Part shown: piece by piece, positions 52,247 to 63,450 of the stretch
Layout of the letters: every line of letters begins with the position of its first letter
How positions within the stretch are numbered: position 1 is the stretch's first letter
NCBI GenBank assembly: GCA_034509925.1
Contig: CM067529.1
Span: 9,179,501 to 9,243,500 of the forward strand
From: Hirudinaria manillensis
Lineage: Eukaryota > Annelida > Clitellata > Hirudinida > Hirudinidae
DNA: 64,000 nucleotides
Reading direction: 5' to 3'
Notes under the pieces: model-generated
The model's database searches: none
What the model saw: the letters and a program-made list of their open reading frames with translations, nothing else
What the model was told of the DNA's origin: nothing
Translations under genes and position numbers: made by a program

Positions 52247-55200
52247 TACAATATCAGCTTCGCGAACTGTTTCTGTCTTGAATTCGTGAGGTTTCCATAA
52301 AGTTCAAATCCGAAGTCGCGCTTTGAGTTTATTTGTTTATAGAGTAGAGCATGCGACCTTACCGGATCTTCCCAGATATTTATCTCCTTTGCAATTTGCG
52401 TTTTCACGTCTCGCTCACTTTTGGTCGTTTGCACAGATGAGAATAGGAAATGGTTAAGATGATAAATGGCGATCAAGTATGGAATTGGTGTTCTTGTTTG
52501 TGTGAACCATTTCATTCTGAGGCAATGGTAAAACATCTTGATGAAGGGAATGTTGCTCACATCTCTAGACTTTAGCAACACATCGATATTGCAAGGGAAC
52601 TGATTCAAGGGAAGGAAGATAAAGCGAGCGACTTCAACCTTTGTCAACCACATCATTTGCCACAGGGAGCCGCTGTCGTCGAACAAAAACAATGGCAGCA
52701 AAACCATGACATCAAAAACTGGAATTCCACCAAGAAATTGCAAGTAAACATCCAAAAACGATTCATAGAGCTCCTTTAAAAAGCACTGCACCGTTGTTCC
52801 GTGCTTTCTTTGGTTCCTGATGTAAACCTCTAGAAGTTGATCTAGATAAGAGTATGTCACTCCATTCTCCATCTCTCTTCCAGCTGCTATAACAGCTTGA
52901 ATCAACCTGACGAATTTCAACTGATCGGGGATCTGATGCAAAACTTCTGGTCTGCACTTTTCAAAGACCAATAGAGCTCTTATAGAATGGCAGGATAGTT
53001 GCTCTAAATTTTCCACTATGTCGATAAGTTCTGGATTTCTTTTCGATTGGTTTTTGAGGTCATAAAGATGCCTCAGAGGTTCAAGAAGCCAATCACATCG
53101 CATGATGTTTTTCTCACAAACTCCTGCCATCATGCATTTCATCCCAAGTCCATTAAGTGAATCTTTGGATAATGCAATGTCTTCTTCATTGAAGAATAGC
53201 TGAACGTAAGCATTGCCCATATTTGAGAGGTTATTTGAGATGTCGCTGTCAAAGTCAATCAAAGGAGACCTCTTAGTATCAATGATAAATCTTTGAAAGT
53301 TCTGGCCCAAATTTGTTTTGGAGACACCAAAGGCATCACTGAAGAATCCCTCATGAAAGATGACATCCGTAATAAGCTCTGAAGCCATTGCTTCATCGCC
53401 TCCATGGAGAGATGTCAACAGATTTAAGGCTACTTTGTGATAAAGCACCAAATCCAAATGGCTTTTATGTTCTGGAGAATAGACAATTTGTTTGGCCATT
53501 TTGATAAGAAAATACACAAATTGGGCCTCAAACCTTGAAAACCAATTTCTGCATAAGTCAGAATTATTATAGGCAGAAATAAACTTTGAGAGATAACTAT
53601 GAACCTCTCGATGCTTTAACACTTTTATAAGAATCTCTTCATTTCCAAAACACGGATGAGCCAATGCAAGAGCCACCCTAGTTATTCCTACCATAAAGGA
53701 AGTGGTGGAAAGAGGATCAACCACTGGGTGCCATTTAATGTTAGGAGGGGATAATGGAGAAGGTGGTGTGTGTTGTAGTGAAGTTGAAGATCTTGGAGGA
53801 ATGAGCATCACTTGTTGCACTTCCAAATGAGACGAGACCAATTTCTTTTGTGGAGGTTTTGATTCACCAACAGGTAGTGATTCCAAAACTTTGGAAGGGT
53901 CTGCCCACAATGACCCGAGTGTTTTGAATGAGGCACATGACTCTCCGAGACTTTCAAGTATTTCAGCACCTTCGGTCATACAAGAGTTAACTCTGAGGAA
54001 GCTCACAGCTCTTTCAAACGACACGGAATCCAAACAGGGAATGAAGACGAGAGTTTTAAATTCCGATGCCTCTGCAGACAATTTTCGAGGAAACTTGGCG
54101 AAACAAGTGGCAACACAGTTTAATGACGATGCTAGCGTGCCTGATGTAGTATATTTCTGCAAATAATAGTGAGACATAAAATCATCGGTGCACTTCTTGC
54201 AAATTTTAATAACGGCAGAAAGGAGTTCTGAGAGCTCAGTGTTCATTTCTTTTTCATGTTCTCCAGGTGAAACATTTATCCCAGCCTCTGCAAATGACAA
54301 GAGCAAAGCAGCTTCGGGGGTGTTATACATTTCACCAGGAGACTTGGAAAGTGCATGCAGTCTTGTGACAATGATTGCGATGCAACTTTTGAATTTCTCG
54401 TATCCCAATCCATAAATGATAAGGACAATAAAGAACCTCAGAGATTCATAATACAAGCAGGATGGCGAGACTTCTTGTTGGAGATGTTGCAAAACATTGT
54501 CAGCATATTTTTCAAAAACGTAAGTAGCAATGTTCCCATCAGAACTTGATAGAATCCTGAGAAGCCTTACAACTTTGGACTGCAAAACTACTTTACCATG
54601 TATCTGATATTCATCTTTAAGAGGTAAGAATTCCTTCACAATCGAGTCTGTGAGTTGCCGATAATTGATTGTGTAAGGAGAATCGTTATGCTCGTGATGG
54701 AGGTGATGATGTCGACAAATCCTGATGATGATATCGAGCAAGTTGTTTACTACTGCATTATGGAGACGGAACAGGTTCAACAGATAAGAGAGTCTAGGCA
54801 GAAGGGTCATCTTCAACAATCCTTCCACCATGTCCTTTCTGAAAACATCTTCAACTTTCATGAAATTGCCTCCATCGCTTTTATTTGAGTCATGGAGTTT
54901 GGCCAAGTCCTCACTGGTGGCATTCATCACAGGCTGCTCATATCCTCTGAACCAGGTAAAGACATGATCAAGTGCTGCCTCATCTTCGGAATTGACAAGC
55001 AGTGCATGAAGAAATTCCACTGCCGTGATAATGACAGTATGAGCAGATGAATCCAAAGCTGCTCTTGCCAAAAGACCTGCATCTCCGGCGACAAGCACTG
55101 GGATTATGCTGTTTGACAAACGTCCATGGAAGGATCCCAACTTAGCCTGCTTCACAATGCATGAAAGCATTTTTAAGCCAAAATCTTGTTGCTGTTTAAA

Positions 55201-56013
55201 AGAGCTTCTAACCAAGAGGAAAATCTCTTGCAATGTGTACCCTCCTCTCTCTGGTTCTTCATCATGGTGGTATAATTCTGTGGTGTAGTTCTCTTCGGTT
55301 GTTATTTCTCCATAAAGACCAAATCGAGTTGAGACTTTTGATCCCAACTTATCTGTGGATGTAAAGCCAGGTTCTTTATCTTCAGCGATGTTGTTCTCAT
55401 TTCTGCCTTCATTCAGAATCGTATCACTTCTGACTTCGTTTAGCTCTTCCTGTAAGATTTCTTGTTCCTTAATCGACTGGCTACTTATTTCCTTGGAACA
55501 TTTTGAAATGGCTGAAGTATCAAGCTCATTGTATTTGCCCTTGCTTCGATTCTTCAAGAAAGCCATTGTTTCGGTACCGAATTTACTCTGGAGCTGCTTC
55601 ATCTCATCCAAAATCTCCTCAACTGAATGCTCAGCTATGACTTTTTCAAACAAATCCATATCATCATTTCCAGGAGTTGGTTCATTCGATGCTGTTGGGA
55701 AAACTTGATGTAGAGCTTTTGGATGTGACGATTCATTGCCATCCAAGAATTTGTTTCCATTCAAATCCTGTTTGGAATGCACACAAATTTTGGATTCTCC
55801 TGAATCAAGATGTGCCCTTTCAATGCTGGAATTTAAATATTTCTGTGCAAAAATACTTGTCTTTTTAACTTTATTGATTGTCTTTGGAACGGTTTGAGAC
55901 ACTTTTTCAGTAACATTTTCGGCCTCAAATGAATTCTCAGTACCAAGGAAGTTTCGCTGCATGAGTAGCAAATCATTCTCAGAATCAGTCGTTTTAGGAC
56001 GTTTGATGAACAT
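52246..56013 (-). CDS. RPAP1: RNA polymerase II-associated protein 1, intronless
   Basis: One uninterrupted frame of 1255 residues (human RPAP1 is 1393). The N-terminus MFIKRPKTTDSENDLLLMQRNFL matches the RPAP1 start (RPKPxESExDLLxxQxxFL). Residues about 118-160 (HSVEEILDEMKQL, MAFLKNRSKGK) correspond to the RPAP1 N domain. RFGLYGEI and ERGGYTLQEIFLLVRSSFKQQ (about 230-270) correspond to the conserved C domain. The rest is a long helical-repeat-like region, ending in NLTNSRQKQFAKLIL. RPAP1 acts with RPAP3/R2TP, GPN proteins and RPAP2 in cytoplasmic assembly and nuclear import of Pol II and in Mediator-dependent transcription. The lack of introns is unusual beside intron-rich neighbours, but the frame is intact and no poly(A) tract marks a retrocopy. 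Antisense frames within it are shadows. Confidence 0.93.
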   Translation of the reverse strand: MFIKRPKTTDSENDLLLMQRNFLGTENSFEAENVTEKVSQTVPKTINKVKKTSIFAQKYLNSSIERAHLDSGESKICVHSKQDLNGNKFLDGNESSHPKALHQVFPTASNEPTPGNDDMDLFEKVIAEHSVEEILDEMKQLQSKFGTETMAFLKNRSKGKYNELDTSAISKCSKEISSQSIKEQEILQEELNEVRSDTILNEGRNENNIAEDKEPGFTSTDKLGSKVSTRFGLYGEITTEENYTTELYHHDEEPERGGYTLQEIFLLVRSSFKQQQDFGLKMLSCIVKQAKLGSFHGRLSNSIIPVLVAGDAGLLARAALDSSAHTVIITAVEFLHALLVNSEDEAALDHVFTWFRGYEQPVMNATSEDLAKLHDSNKSDGGNFMKVEDVFRKDMVEGLLKMTLLPRLSYLLNLFRLHNAVVNNLLDIIIRICRHHHLHHEHNDSPYTINYRQLTDSIVKEFLPLKDEYQIHGKVVLQSKVVRLLRILSSSDGNIATYVFEKYADNVLQHLQQEVSPSCLYYESLRFFIVLIIYGLGYEKFKSCIAIIVTRLHALSKSPGEMYNTPEAALLLSFAEAGINVSPGEHEKEMNTELSELLSAVIKICKKCTDDFMSHYYLQKYTTSGTLASSLNCVATCFAKFPRKLSAEASEFKTLVFIPCLDSVSFERAVSFLRVNSCMTEGAEILESLGESCASFKTLGSLWADPSKVLESLPVGESKPPQKKLVSSHLEVQQVMLIPPRSSTSLQHTPPSPLSPPNIKWHPVVDPLSTTSFMVGITRVALALAHPCFGNEEILIKVLKHREVHSYLSKFISAYNNSDLCRNWFSRFEAQFVYFLIKMAKQIVYSPEHKSHLDLVLYHKVALNLLTSLHGGDEAMASELITDVIFHEGFFSDAFGVSKTNLGQNFQRFIIDTKRSPLIDFDSDISNNLSNMGNAYVQLFFNEEDIALSKDSLNGLGMKCMMAGVCEKNIMRCDWLLEPLRHLYDLKNQSKRNPELIDIVENLEQLSCHSIRALLVFEKCRPEVLHQIPDQLKFVRLIQAVIAAGREMENGVTYSYLDQLLEVYIRNQRKHGTTVQCFLKELYESFLDVYLQFLGGIPVFDVMVLLPLFLFDDSGSLWQMMWLTKVEVARFIFLPLNQFPCNIDVLLKSRDVSNIPFIKMFYHCLRMKWFTQTRTPIPYLIAIYHLNHFLFSSVQTTKSERDVKTQIAKEINIWEDPVRSHALLYKQINSKRDFGFELYGNLTNSRQKQFAKLIL

Positions 56014-58608
56014 TTTGAAGAATTTCTTAACTGATTGTTATGTCAAAAAGTACCACCAAAATATTTGTATTTTGTGGTTAAAAGATGCTCGATATGCGTA
56101 TTTGCGCATTTTTAATTATATAATGTTTATTTAATTAAATTTTTATATAATTAAATTTTATTTAAATCGGTAGAAATTAGTTTATAAATTATATATTACT
56201 CGTTATATGTAAAATAAGCCTTATACAATAAAAATATCTAAAATAATTGTTTAAATATGCTTTTATTTCGAAATGAACCAACGAGAAATCGGCTCGAGCG
56301 ATACCGACGAAGTTTCTTGCGCTCCTTTAAATGCTATTATTTTGGCTTTAATAATATTTTGTTTCTAATTCTGATCAGTTTGTGTCTCCTACCATCGTTT
56401 TGTGGTTGGTGAGTATTTTTTAGAATAAAAATTCACGCAAAATAAACATTGATTTCTGCAATATATCGTGAATTTTCACGGTTAGATCACGTCTTGGGTA
56501 CATTTCTATGCTAACCGACAATCGTATATTATTCTATTTAAAAATAAAGTTATTATTTAATAATGAAGTTAATAAATGAAAATATAATTCTTTAAAATGT
56601 AATGGAGTTAAAATTCAGTGTAGTAACATTACATCGATGCTTCTTAATGACTTTGGAACAAGTATATGGTAAGGGTCAATCGAGATGCAAGTACTACAAG
56701 TCCCCACCTTAATAAAGAATATAGCAAATAGATTGAACAACTTTCTCCTTCTGTAACCATATAAAAATCTATCCAAAAGACATTGGAACGACCCACAAAA
56801 AGGAAAAACACATATGGACCTTAAAGTTCAAATCAGAGCAATGTTAACGTTGAAAGTCTGCGAAAGTAGAGACCAGACTTAGCAAAATGAGCTGAGAAAG
56901 GCAAAAATAGAGAAGATTTGTTCAAGAAGAATCCATCAGCAGAATTTGCAAGAAACTCTTCCTTGGAATTAATCGACAGGGATCCGTCCGCTTTAAAAAT
57001 TTCAAACTCCTTAAGCTTCCCGGTGTTGAGCCGCATCTCGTGATCAAACGGATAGCTATGTCTGTTTATTTTCCTTCTGGATTCACCCGTCGTCTATGAA
57101 AGACTCTCATTGGCTACTTTACGTCGCCTTACAACCTGCCTGAAGCATTTCCACCTCGCCTTTGTGGCTTTCTTCCGTCGACCCTGCCGTCAAAACTTAT
57201 GCACTTAGGCTTTGTTTTCATCAACGCGGCATTTTGGAGATAGTAACTCGAGTACTCTGGCTAAGCGGTCGTCCACATTGGTCCCAGCCAGACCATGGTC
57301 CACCGGTCCCGCGTTTGTCGGCCAATGAAGTGGCCTCTACGTTCTGCTGAGTTGTTGAAACTTAAGAAACCGAAACACGTTCAGTGTTGCCAGAGGAAGA
57401 AAATGAAAGGCAGCTCCAGACAAAGTGTTGCTTGAATATTTGGGGCGGGTCTTCCCAGAAAAATCAGTTCAAATGAGGACAATGACAGTTAGCTGAATTC
57501 TTTATGATTTGGAGTTGCAAGTCTAGGACACGAATAATTACATAAGGGACACTTAGTATAGATCGGAAGCATATACACTTCACAAGTCGCAGTGGTTGAT
57601 AGGTAGTTTGCTTCCACATTCGTTCAAAATCGGAATAGTGACAAAATGTTTCTGACGCCCCCGACATTCGATTTGCCGCCTCTTTCTTGTTGATATCACG
57701 ATGACAATATTATCTTCGACATTCAGAACTTTCGAGGACGTCTCAAAAGCGTTTGATTCGGTCTCGCATCAATCGATAATGTCTCATGATTCATCTTGTC
57801 ATTAACGAGAGTTGTTTGTTTTGCGTTCAGAATTTAGGTAAAGAAAAGAGCGGCCTAGAATCATAAATAATCCTTTGCTAGAAATACAATGTGCAGTCCA
57901 AATTGTACGTGCCAAAATAGGTAGACCAGAGTATTTGTTAGAAATTATTGTTTAAGTTGTTATTGTATGTAAAGTCGAAAACTTGCTGGACAATTATGTA
58001 AGAATAGGAAGAACATCCTGAAATAATTTGATATTGAAATGTTTTTTATAGTGCAGAGAATGGCTTTGAGATAAATTACGCTGAGTGATATTTAAGAGCT
58101 TATGTTTATGAAAATAATTCATTTGTAATAGATAATTTACAATAAGAGGAGCCTTTTTAAAAACCATTTATGTAGCGCTTTCTCCAAGGACACTTGAAGC
58201 GGTACAAACCGGGTCTCGAACATTATACGGTTACGACTATTACCAATACAGTAAGTACACCTGAGCCAACTTGATGACTAAAGAAGCATATTTGCAGCTC
58301 AGATCCACGAGTTTCACAAAACTTCTGCTTGGTTTGCAAGTGGAAGCACCGACATGGAAAAGTACAAATTGCATGTTTTTGCCTCAAAGTGCTTTCTCAG
58401 AGCCGGTGTGCACCGTGTGATGTTGTGTGTTCTGATGTACCGAGAAATGACAATAACTTTTTCATTGATAAATTCGATATTGTCAATAATGGACGTCGTC
58501 GTTAATAAAAATTTTTATTTGATTATGCAATTTATTTAAATTGATTACATTAATCGTATTGAATCATCGAAACGTGTTTTTATTTCCATTTTTATCGTTT
58601 ATTTTTAT

Positions 58609-58626
58609 TTATTATTATTATTGTTG

Positions 58627-58679
<53 letters not shown>

Positions 58680-58697
58680 CATTATTATTATTATTAT
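58609..58697. repeat. ATT microsatellite
   Basis: About 29 near-perfect ATT/TTG-type triplets, dominated by ATT, with one TTG block near 58621 and an AATC interruption near 58677. Confidence 0.95.
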
Positions 58698-58792
58698 GTT
58701 TTAATTAGCTTAATTACGTCAGTATCTTTATCTATTTACTGATTTTGCTCCCAACGTATCGTAAATTTTGAGAGAACATCAAAGATTTGCTG

Positions 58793-58837
58793 TTGATGAT
58801 GACGATGATAATGATGATGATGGTGATGATGATGGGG
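58793..58837. repeat. GAT microsatellite
   Basis: GATGATGACGATGAT-type imperfect trinucleotide repeat ending at a GGGG. Confidence 0.9.
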
Positions 58838-59809
58838 TTATTAGATCAGTTGGCTGTTAGATTTATGGTAAATCAAATACCAGTTAAAACTGTAACATAG
58901 TTCAACAAAAAAAAGGTTTTTTTTTTTTTATTCAGGTACCAAATAGGAAGCCAAAATAGGTATTTAAAGTTGATAGTTTAAACTAATTTGATAAATTTAG
59001 CATAATTGGACATTTTTACCAAGTCGGTTATGCCTCTTGTTACCAGTGGAGAACGTATTATTTAGTTACCTGAGTACTGGAATCGTATATGATATATGAT
59101 ATTGTTACGCTTCTGTCCACGAAACAAACGAACAAACAAACTGGCAACAAGCTTTCTTTATTCATGCACTCCGCTCCAACACAAAAAAATCGCATTTGAT
59201 GCGCTAATAATTCATGAGAAATGATTACATTATATTTACATTAAATAAGCATAAAACATTTGTGCAAATTAGTTTCTAAATGCGAGGATGAAGTTTATTT
59301 AATCAATATGTGCTTAATTTATCAATACGTTTGCTCTTCGTGGGTTTAAACTTCAAGTATAAACAATCAAAATTTAATTTTAAATAAGGTACTAAATATT
59401 TAATTCACTGTAAATTTTTGTAAAATTATTTTAAATTAAGATAGAATAAGTTAAATAAGGTTCTGTTAAATAATAATAATAGTGGATAATGTTTATTATA
59501 AAATAATAAAATTTAAGAAATAGTTTCAGAAATATGTTCATGCATTAACAAAAAAGTGGCGCATTTAATTAGCAAAATATCATTCGATAAGAAACACAAG
59601 CAAATAACAATTACATTCGCGCGCGCGCACAAACACACAGACTCACGTCCTCCTTGAGAATAAAATTGAAAAAGAGTATGAAAAGACAGATAATTGATAA
59701 TGTCATGGCGACACATCTGCTGTCCTGAGAGCAGGTTGCAAAATAAGGTTTGAAATGAAAATATTTTCATGTGAGCAGCACTTTGAGCGATGGGTGAGGC
59801 AAAAAGATG

Positions 59810-60800
59810 TTACAATCTACCGATGATGACCGGTTCGTTCTCGGCCGCTTCCTTCATGCTACGCGCTCTGGGTCCCTTTTTCTTGCCAGAAACCACGAAT
59901 ATGACGACCCCGGCCAAACAGTAGAGACCCACGCTGATGCAGGCCAAGTAAAACGAAAAGCCAAACTCTTTGTTCACGTATTTCATGGCGCTTCTCGGCA
60001 GATACCACTTTCCGTAATCCAGAAATCTCTTGAAAACCTCGATGCAGACGATGTCACATCCGGCTGTGGTGACCGAAGAAATGCATTTAACTCGAAACAA
60101 TGTTGTTAGCGTTGTTAATGACAACAAAGTTACCAGTAATGAAATACAGTCCGCCTGCTAATCTCTTGAAGATGTAACGGGGTTCTTTGATGGAATACCA
60201 CGAGAAGAATATCGGTAGCAGGGAGATGACGAGGGTGATGATTGAGAAGGCAGCAACTGATCTGGAATAATCTGTGGAGAGGGGGGAATAGGTTGATAAC
60301 AAAGCCAGGATGAACAGAAGATAAACACGTCCGGTTGGCTGACTAGATTAATGACTTACTGACTGACTGAATGAGTGAGTGAGTGAATGAGTGTGTGAAT
60401 GAATGAACGAGAACTTACCCAATATGGAATAGTCGGTTTCGTCGTCTATGGCGATGTTTTCATCGGTAGGAAAAAAGTTTCTTCCGAAGCATCTCCACGA
60501 AACTTTGAAACGAAACCGTTGAATTCATTTCGACTTCGATTTAATCTTAAACGTACCTTCTGCTGAACTGGAGTTTTGTATTTCCAATAGACAGTCCCTC
60601 CAGATAGACCTCCGCCATTCGATCATGACCCCTCCTGTCGACCCTACGACCGTGCTTGGGGTGGCCGGGGTGAGAAAAGCCCAACGTTCGGTCACCGAAG
60701 CGATGAAGAAAATGACGGAAGTGAGGATTCCTCCGATAAAAACACCCCAAACTACGAATTGTAGCTTCAAGTAACCTCTGCTTTGTTTTTCCACAGCCAT
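59810..60800 (-). CDS. Claudin/PMP22-superfamily tetraspan membrane protein
   Basis: Minus-strand exons: 60800-60557, 60502-60419, 60271-60134, 60090-59810; phases fit, giving 248 residues. Four membrane segments are visible: about 14-36 (FVVWGVFIGGILTSVIFF), about 115-135 (VAAFSIITLVISLLPIFF), about 148-168 (LAGGLYFITGVKCISS) and about 203-227 (FSFYLACISVGLYCLAGVVIF). The first extracellular loop has W67-RDC70 and C86, matching the W-x2-C ... C signature of the claudin superfamily, where the cysteines form a disulfide. The C-terminal tail is basic (SGKKKGPRARS) and has no clear PDZ ligand. It probably acts in the plasma membrane, in cell junctions or membrane organisation, but the subfamily (claudin, PMP22/EMP, LHFPL or clarin-like) is undecided. 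Intron 2 contains a TGAG/TGAA simple repeat. Confidence 0.8.
60356..60411. repeat. TGAG/TGAA tetranucleotide repeat
   Basis: GACTGACTGAATGAGTGAGTG-type repeat in intron 2 of the claudin-like gene, ending just before the splice donor at 60418. Confidence 0.9.
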
Positions 60801-60837
60801 CTTTCAATGAATTGTTTACAATGCACAACGTTTTAGT

Positions 60838-60897
60838 CCGCCTAGGCCGATGATAATCGATGTTAATGATGATGGTGATGATGACGATGATGATGTT
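60838..60897. repeat. GAT-rich repeat upstream of the claudin-like gene
   Basis: Imperfect GATGATGGTGATGATGAC tract about 60 bases before the ATG of the minus-strand gene, so within its 5' UTR or promoter. Confidence 0.8.
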
Positions 60898-60905
60898 CAG
60901 ACACA

Positions 60906-62512
60906 CCGACGCCCTAGAAAGCTTTGCAGGTTTTTCTCAGGATGGTGTTCAATTTATGGGGCCCAACGTGCCTAAAACTGCAACATCAGATGCACGCGCT
61001 TTTGAACGGCTGACGACAAAACATTGCAGAGATACACCGTTGTTGAATACAATGATGCAATAGTGCTTGTTGATAGTTGATCGAGAGTTAATAAGTTAGT
61101 TAATTCTAGTTTATTTCAATAGAAGGAGTCGAGTGGAAGATATCGAGAAATGTGGAAGATAAACTTTCTATGGAACTGAGGAAGTCGACTTTGTGAAGAA
61201 ATGATTAGTTAAATTATATTTAGAAATAGGGCAGATTATTGATTGTATTTGGGGAACAATTTATTTTAAAGCACACAAACAGCAAGAAACAAACAAACAA
61301 ACAAACGATTGATGTGATCCAAAAACGCGATAAAAATTCCTGTTAAAAAGTCAAACCTCCCTAAATCTCAATTTCCCTGATGTAAACAAAGCAATGTGTT
61401 AAAAAAAAACTTGAAACATTTTGAACATGGATGTTTGGAGTACATCCAAAGTACTCCAACTACAACTGTACTCATTGGCTTTAATAACAACCAATAAAAA
61501 TTCAAATTTATAAAAAAATAATTATGTAATTACTTTTACTTGTCGCCTTGGTTACCGGTCATAATTACGTCATTCGGAAAGGTCAGTAAGTGCCATTCCA
61601 GCGATAATGGTTTTATTTTGTATCATCAACCAGTCCATGAGTCCACGGAGACCAAACATCTGTTTTTGTTTCGACGTTTGGAGGGGAAGAACAAGGATTT
61701 GGGTGATAAAAAGTATTTGGATCCTGGAAACAGAATTGGATTTGTGAAGATCAACAACCTTTAACAGTTTTAATCTCTGAAATTCATTGCATACCACAGC
61801 TGAACATTGATTCTGATCAATAAAACCAATCGATCAATCAATCAATAAAATCTGCTATCATCGTCTGATGTCGTAGGACTCAACTTCAAATCAGAGACCG
61901 CCATTTTGTCGGATGAGAAGGAAACCTGACTGAAGTATAATGTGTGAATAAAACTAAATTTAAACAAAATAAGAAATAAATGACAACAAATTCTATGAGA
62001 AACTGTTATTCAAATTGGTTGCATTGAATGCATTGGTGCATTTAAAGTCACGCAAGTCAGCGTGAATTAAAAAACCAGACTAATAATGGGAATAATAATA
62101 ATAATAATAACAGTTTATTGTCATGAAATAAAAAATATAATAATAACTTAATAATGTAAACATGGCAGTGGAAAATGATATTTTTAAGAAAACATGCGCA
62201 TTTATGAATCGCACGAGATAAAAATAATAGAAAGTAGCAAATTATGTTTCAATTTTTAACCGGTTTTTATCAGTAACACCTTGAGGAGATGACTCTAACA
62301 AAAAAAAACTCAATCGAAACGTCGGGTTTTCCCAGTGCTAAAAAAAAGTCCTTTTGCAAAAATGCATATTCGAAGTGATGAATTAAAAAATTATTCTAAA
62401 CTTAGGGGTTTTTTTGTGCTTCGCTGAACTCAGGTAATATCATGGTTTCAAATCTCAACAAATTGTCGCGCACTTGATGGCGTGACTGTTACTATTATGA
62501 TGATGACGCTGA
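60906..62512. other. Intergenic DNA, no gene seen
   Basis: Upstream flank of the claudin-like gene followed by AT-rich sequence. The overlapping frames at 61540-61797 on both strands lack any recognised motif. Small CAAA and AATC repeats occur near 61.29 and 61.83 kb, and an AAT run near 62.1 kb. Confidence 0.4.
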
Positions 62513-62590
62513 TCACGATGACGATGATGATGATGATTATTATTATTATTATTAATATTATTATGATTATTATTATTATTATTATCATTA
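62513..62590. repeat. GATGAT/ATT microsatellite
   Basis: A GATGATGAT tract runs into an ATT tract with occasional interruptions. Confidence 0.9.
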
Positions 62591-62639
62591 TAAATATTTA
62601 AAATGTAATTTTTGTTATCTCGGCAAATGGCATTATAAA

Positions 62640-62956
62640 TAACTCATCAAAGCAATGCAAATTTTCTACCGACGTCGTCAAATATTCTTTTTGCAATAGG
62701 GTTGTTAAACCCTGGAACTCATTACCACCTGATTTTATTAATGCTACAACCGTTTCTAGATTCAATGCACTTATAAGAGACTTTGATCTTAGCAAATATC
62801 TTACATATAACTAACTCTCATTGTAGTCATTATCGCCACCTTGACTCATACTGTCATTGCAATTTGTCCTTGCTCGAATTGGAAATCGAAAACTGTGTTA
62901 GTGGTCCTATTGGGCCCTTCAGTTTGAATAAATAAATAAATAAAATAAATAAATAA
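62640..62956 (+). mobile_element. LINE 3' end with AATA-repeat tail
   Basis: The plus frame from about 62660 to the TAA at 62814 encodes SFCNRVVKPWNSLPPDFIN and TTVSRFNALIRDFDL, the hallmark C-terminus of CR1/jockey-like LINE polymerases (FF.NRVV..WN.LP..V..A.SV..FK..LD). About 110 bases later comes an AATAAATAAATAAA tail, typical of an element's 3' end. Only the tail end of the element is present. Confidence 0.75.
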
Positions 62957-63141
62957 CCCCTATTGTGATCATACGTTAATGTTAAGCCTTGGAAACAATA
63001 TTTTATTTTTTTATTTCCACAACGCCAAAAGAACTCTGCAAATGTTTGGAAAGCAGATCAAAACAAAAATAAAAACATAAACGGTGCATTCAAACAACAA
63101 TAAAAAAGCCATAATTTATAACTTAATAGTTACTGCTATCA

Positions 63142-63148
<7 letters not shown>

Positions 63149-63182
<34 letters not shown>

Positions 63183-63450
63183 ATTATTATTATTAATATT
63201 ATTGTAGCAATATTTATATAATAACAATAATAACACCATTATTATTAACATTGCTGCTGTTATTATTGCTATTACATAACATTATTAAATAATAATATTA
63301 TTATTAAATAACTATAATAATAATATTAATTATTATAATATTATTATTAAATAACTATAATAATAATATTAATTATTATAATATTATTATTAATATTATT
63401 ATTATAGTTATTTAATAATAATATTGTTAATATTATTGAATAATAATAGT
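63149..63450. repeat. AAT/ATT repeat block with direct and inverted copies
   Basis: After an AAT array (63149-63177) and ATT arrays, a 44-base unit (TAAATAACTATAATAATAA...) is tandemly repeated near 63304 and 63348. The 34 bases at 63337-63370 recur as an exact inverted copy at 63392-63425, so a large hairpin or cruciform is possible. Confidence 0.85.

Larger units (their letters stand above)
56014..59809. other. Intergenic DNA, no gene seen
   Basis: The 5' flank of RPAP1 followed by 3.8 kb of AT-rich DNA. A GC-richer stretch (57.0-57.4 kb) has no recognisable coding content. Contains an ATT microsatellite and a GAT-type repeat, listed separately. No tRNA with both A and B boxes was found. 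Confidence 0.4.

Noticed and set aside
53891-55868. Several plus-strand frames of 60-117 codons
   Set aside because: Antisense shadows of the RPAP1 exon.
58180-58245. Possible tRNA (GGTCTCGAAC resembles a B box)
   Set aside because: No matching A box or acceptor pairing could be built on either strand.
58609-63450. CRISPR-like arrays
   Set aside because: The repeats are simple trinucleotide microsatellites without unique spacers, and the genome is animal.
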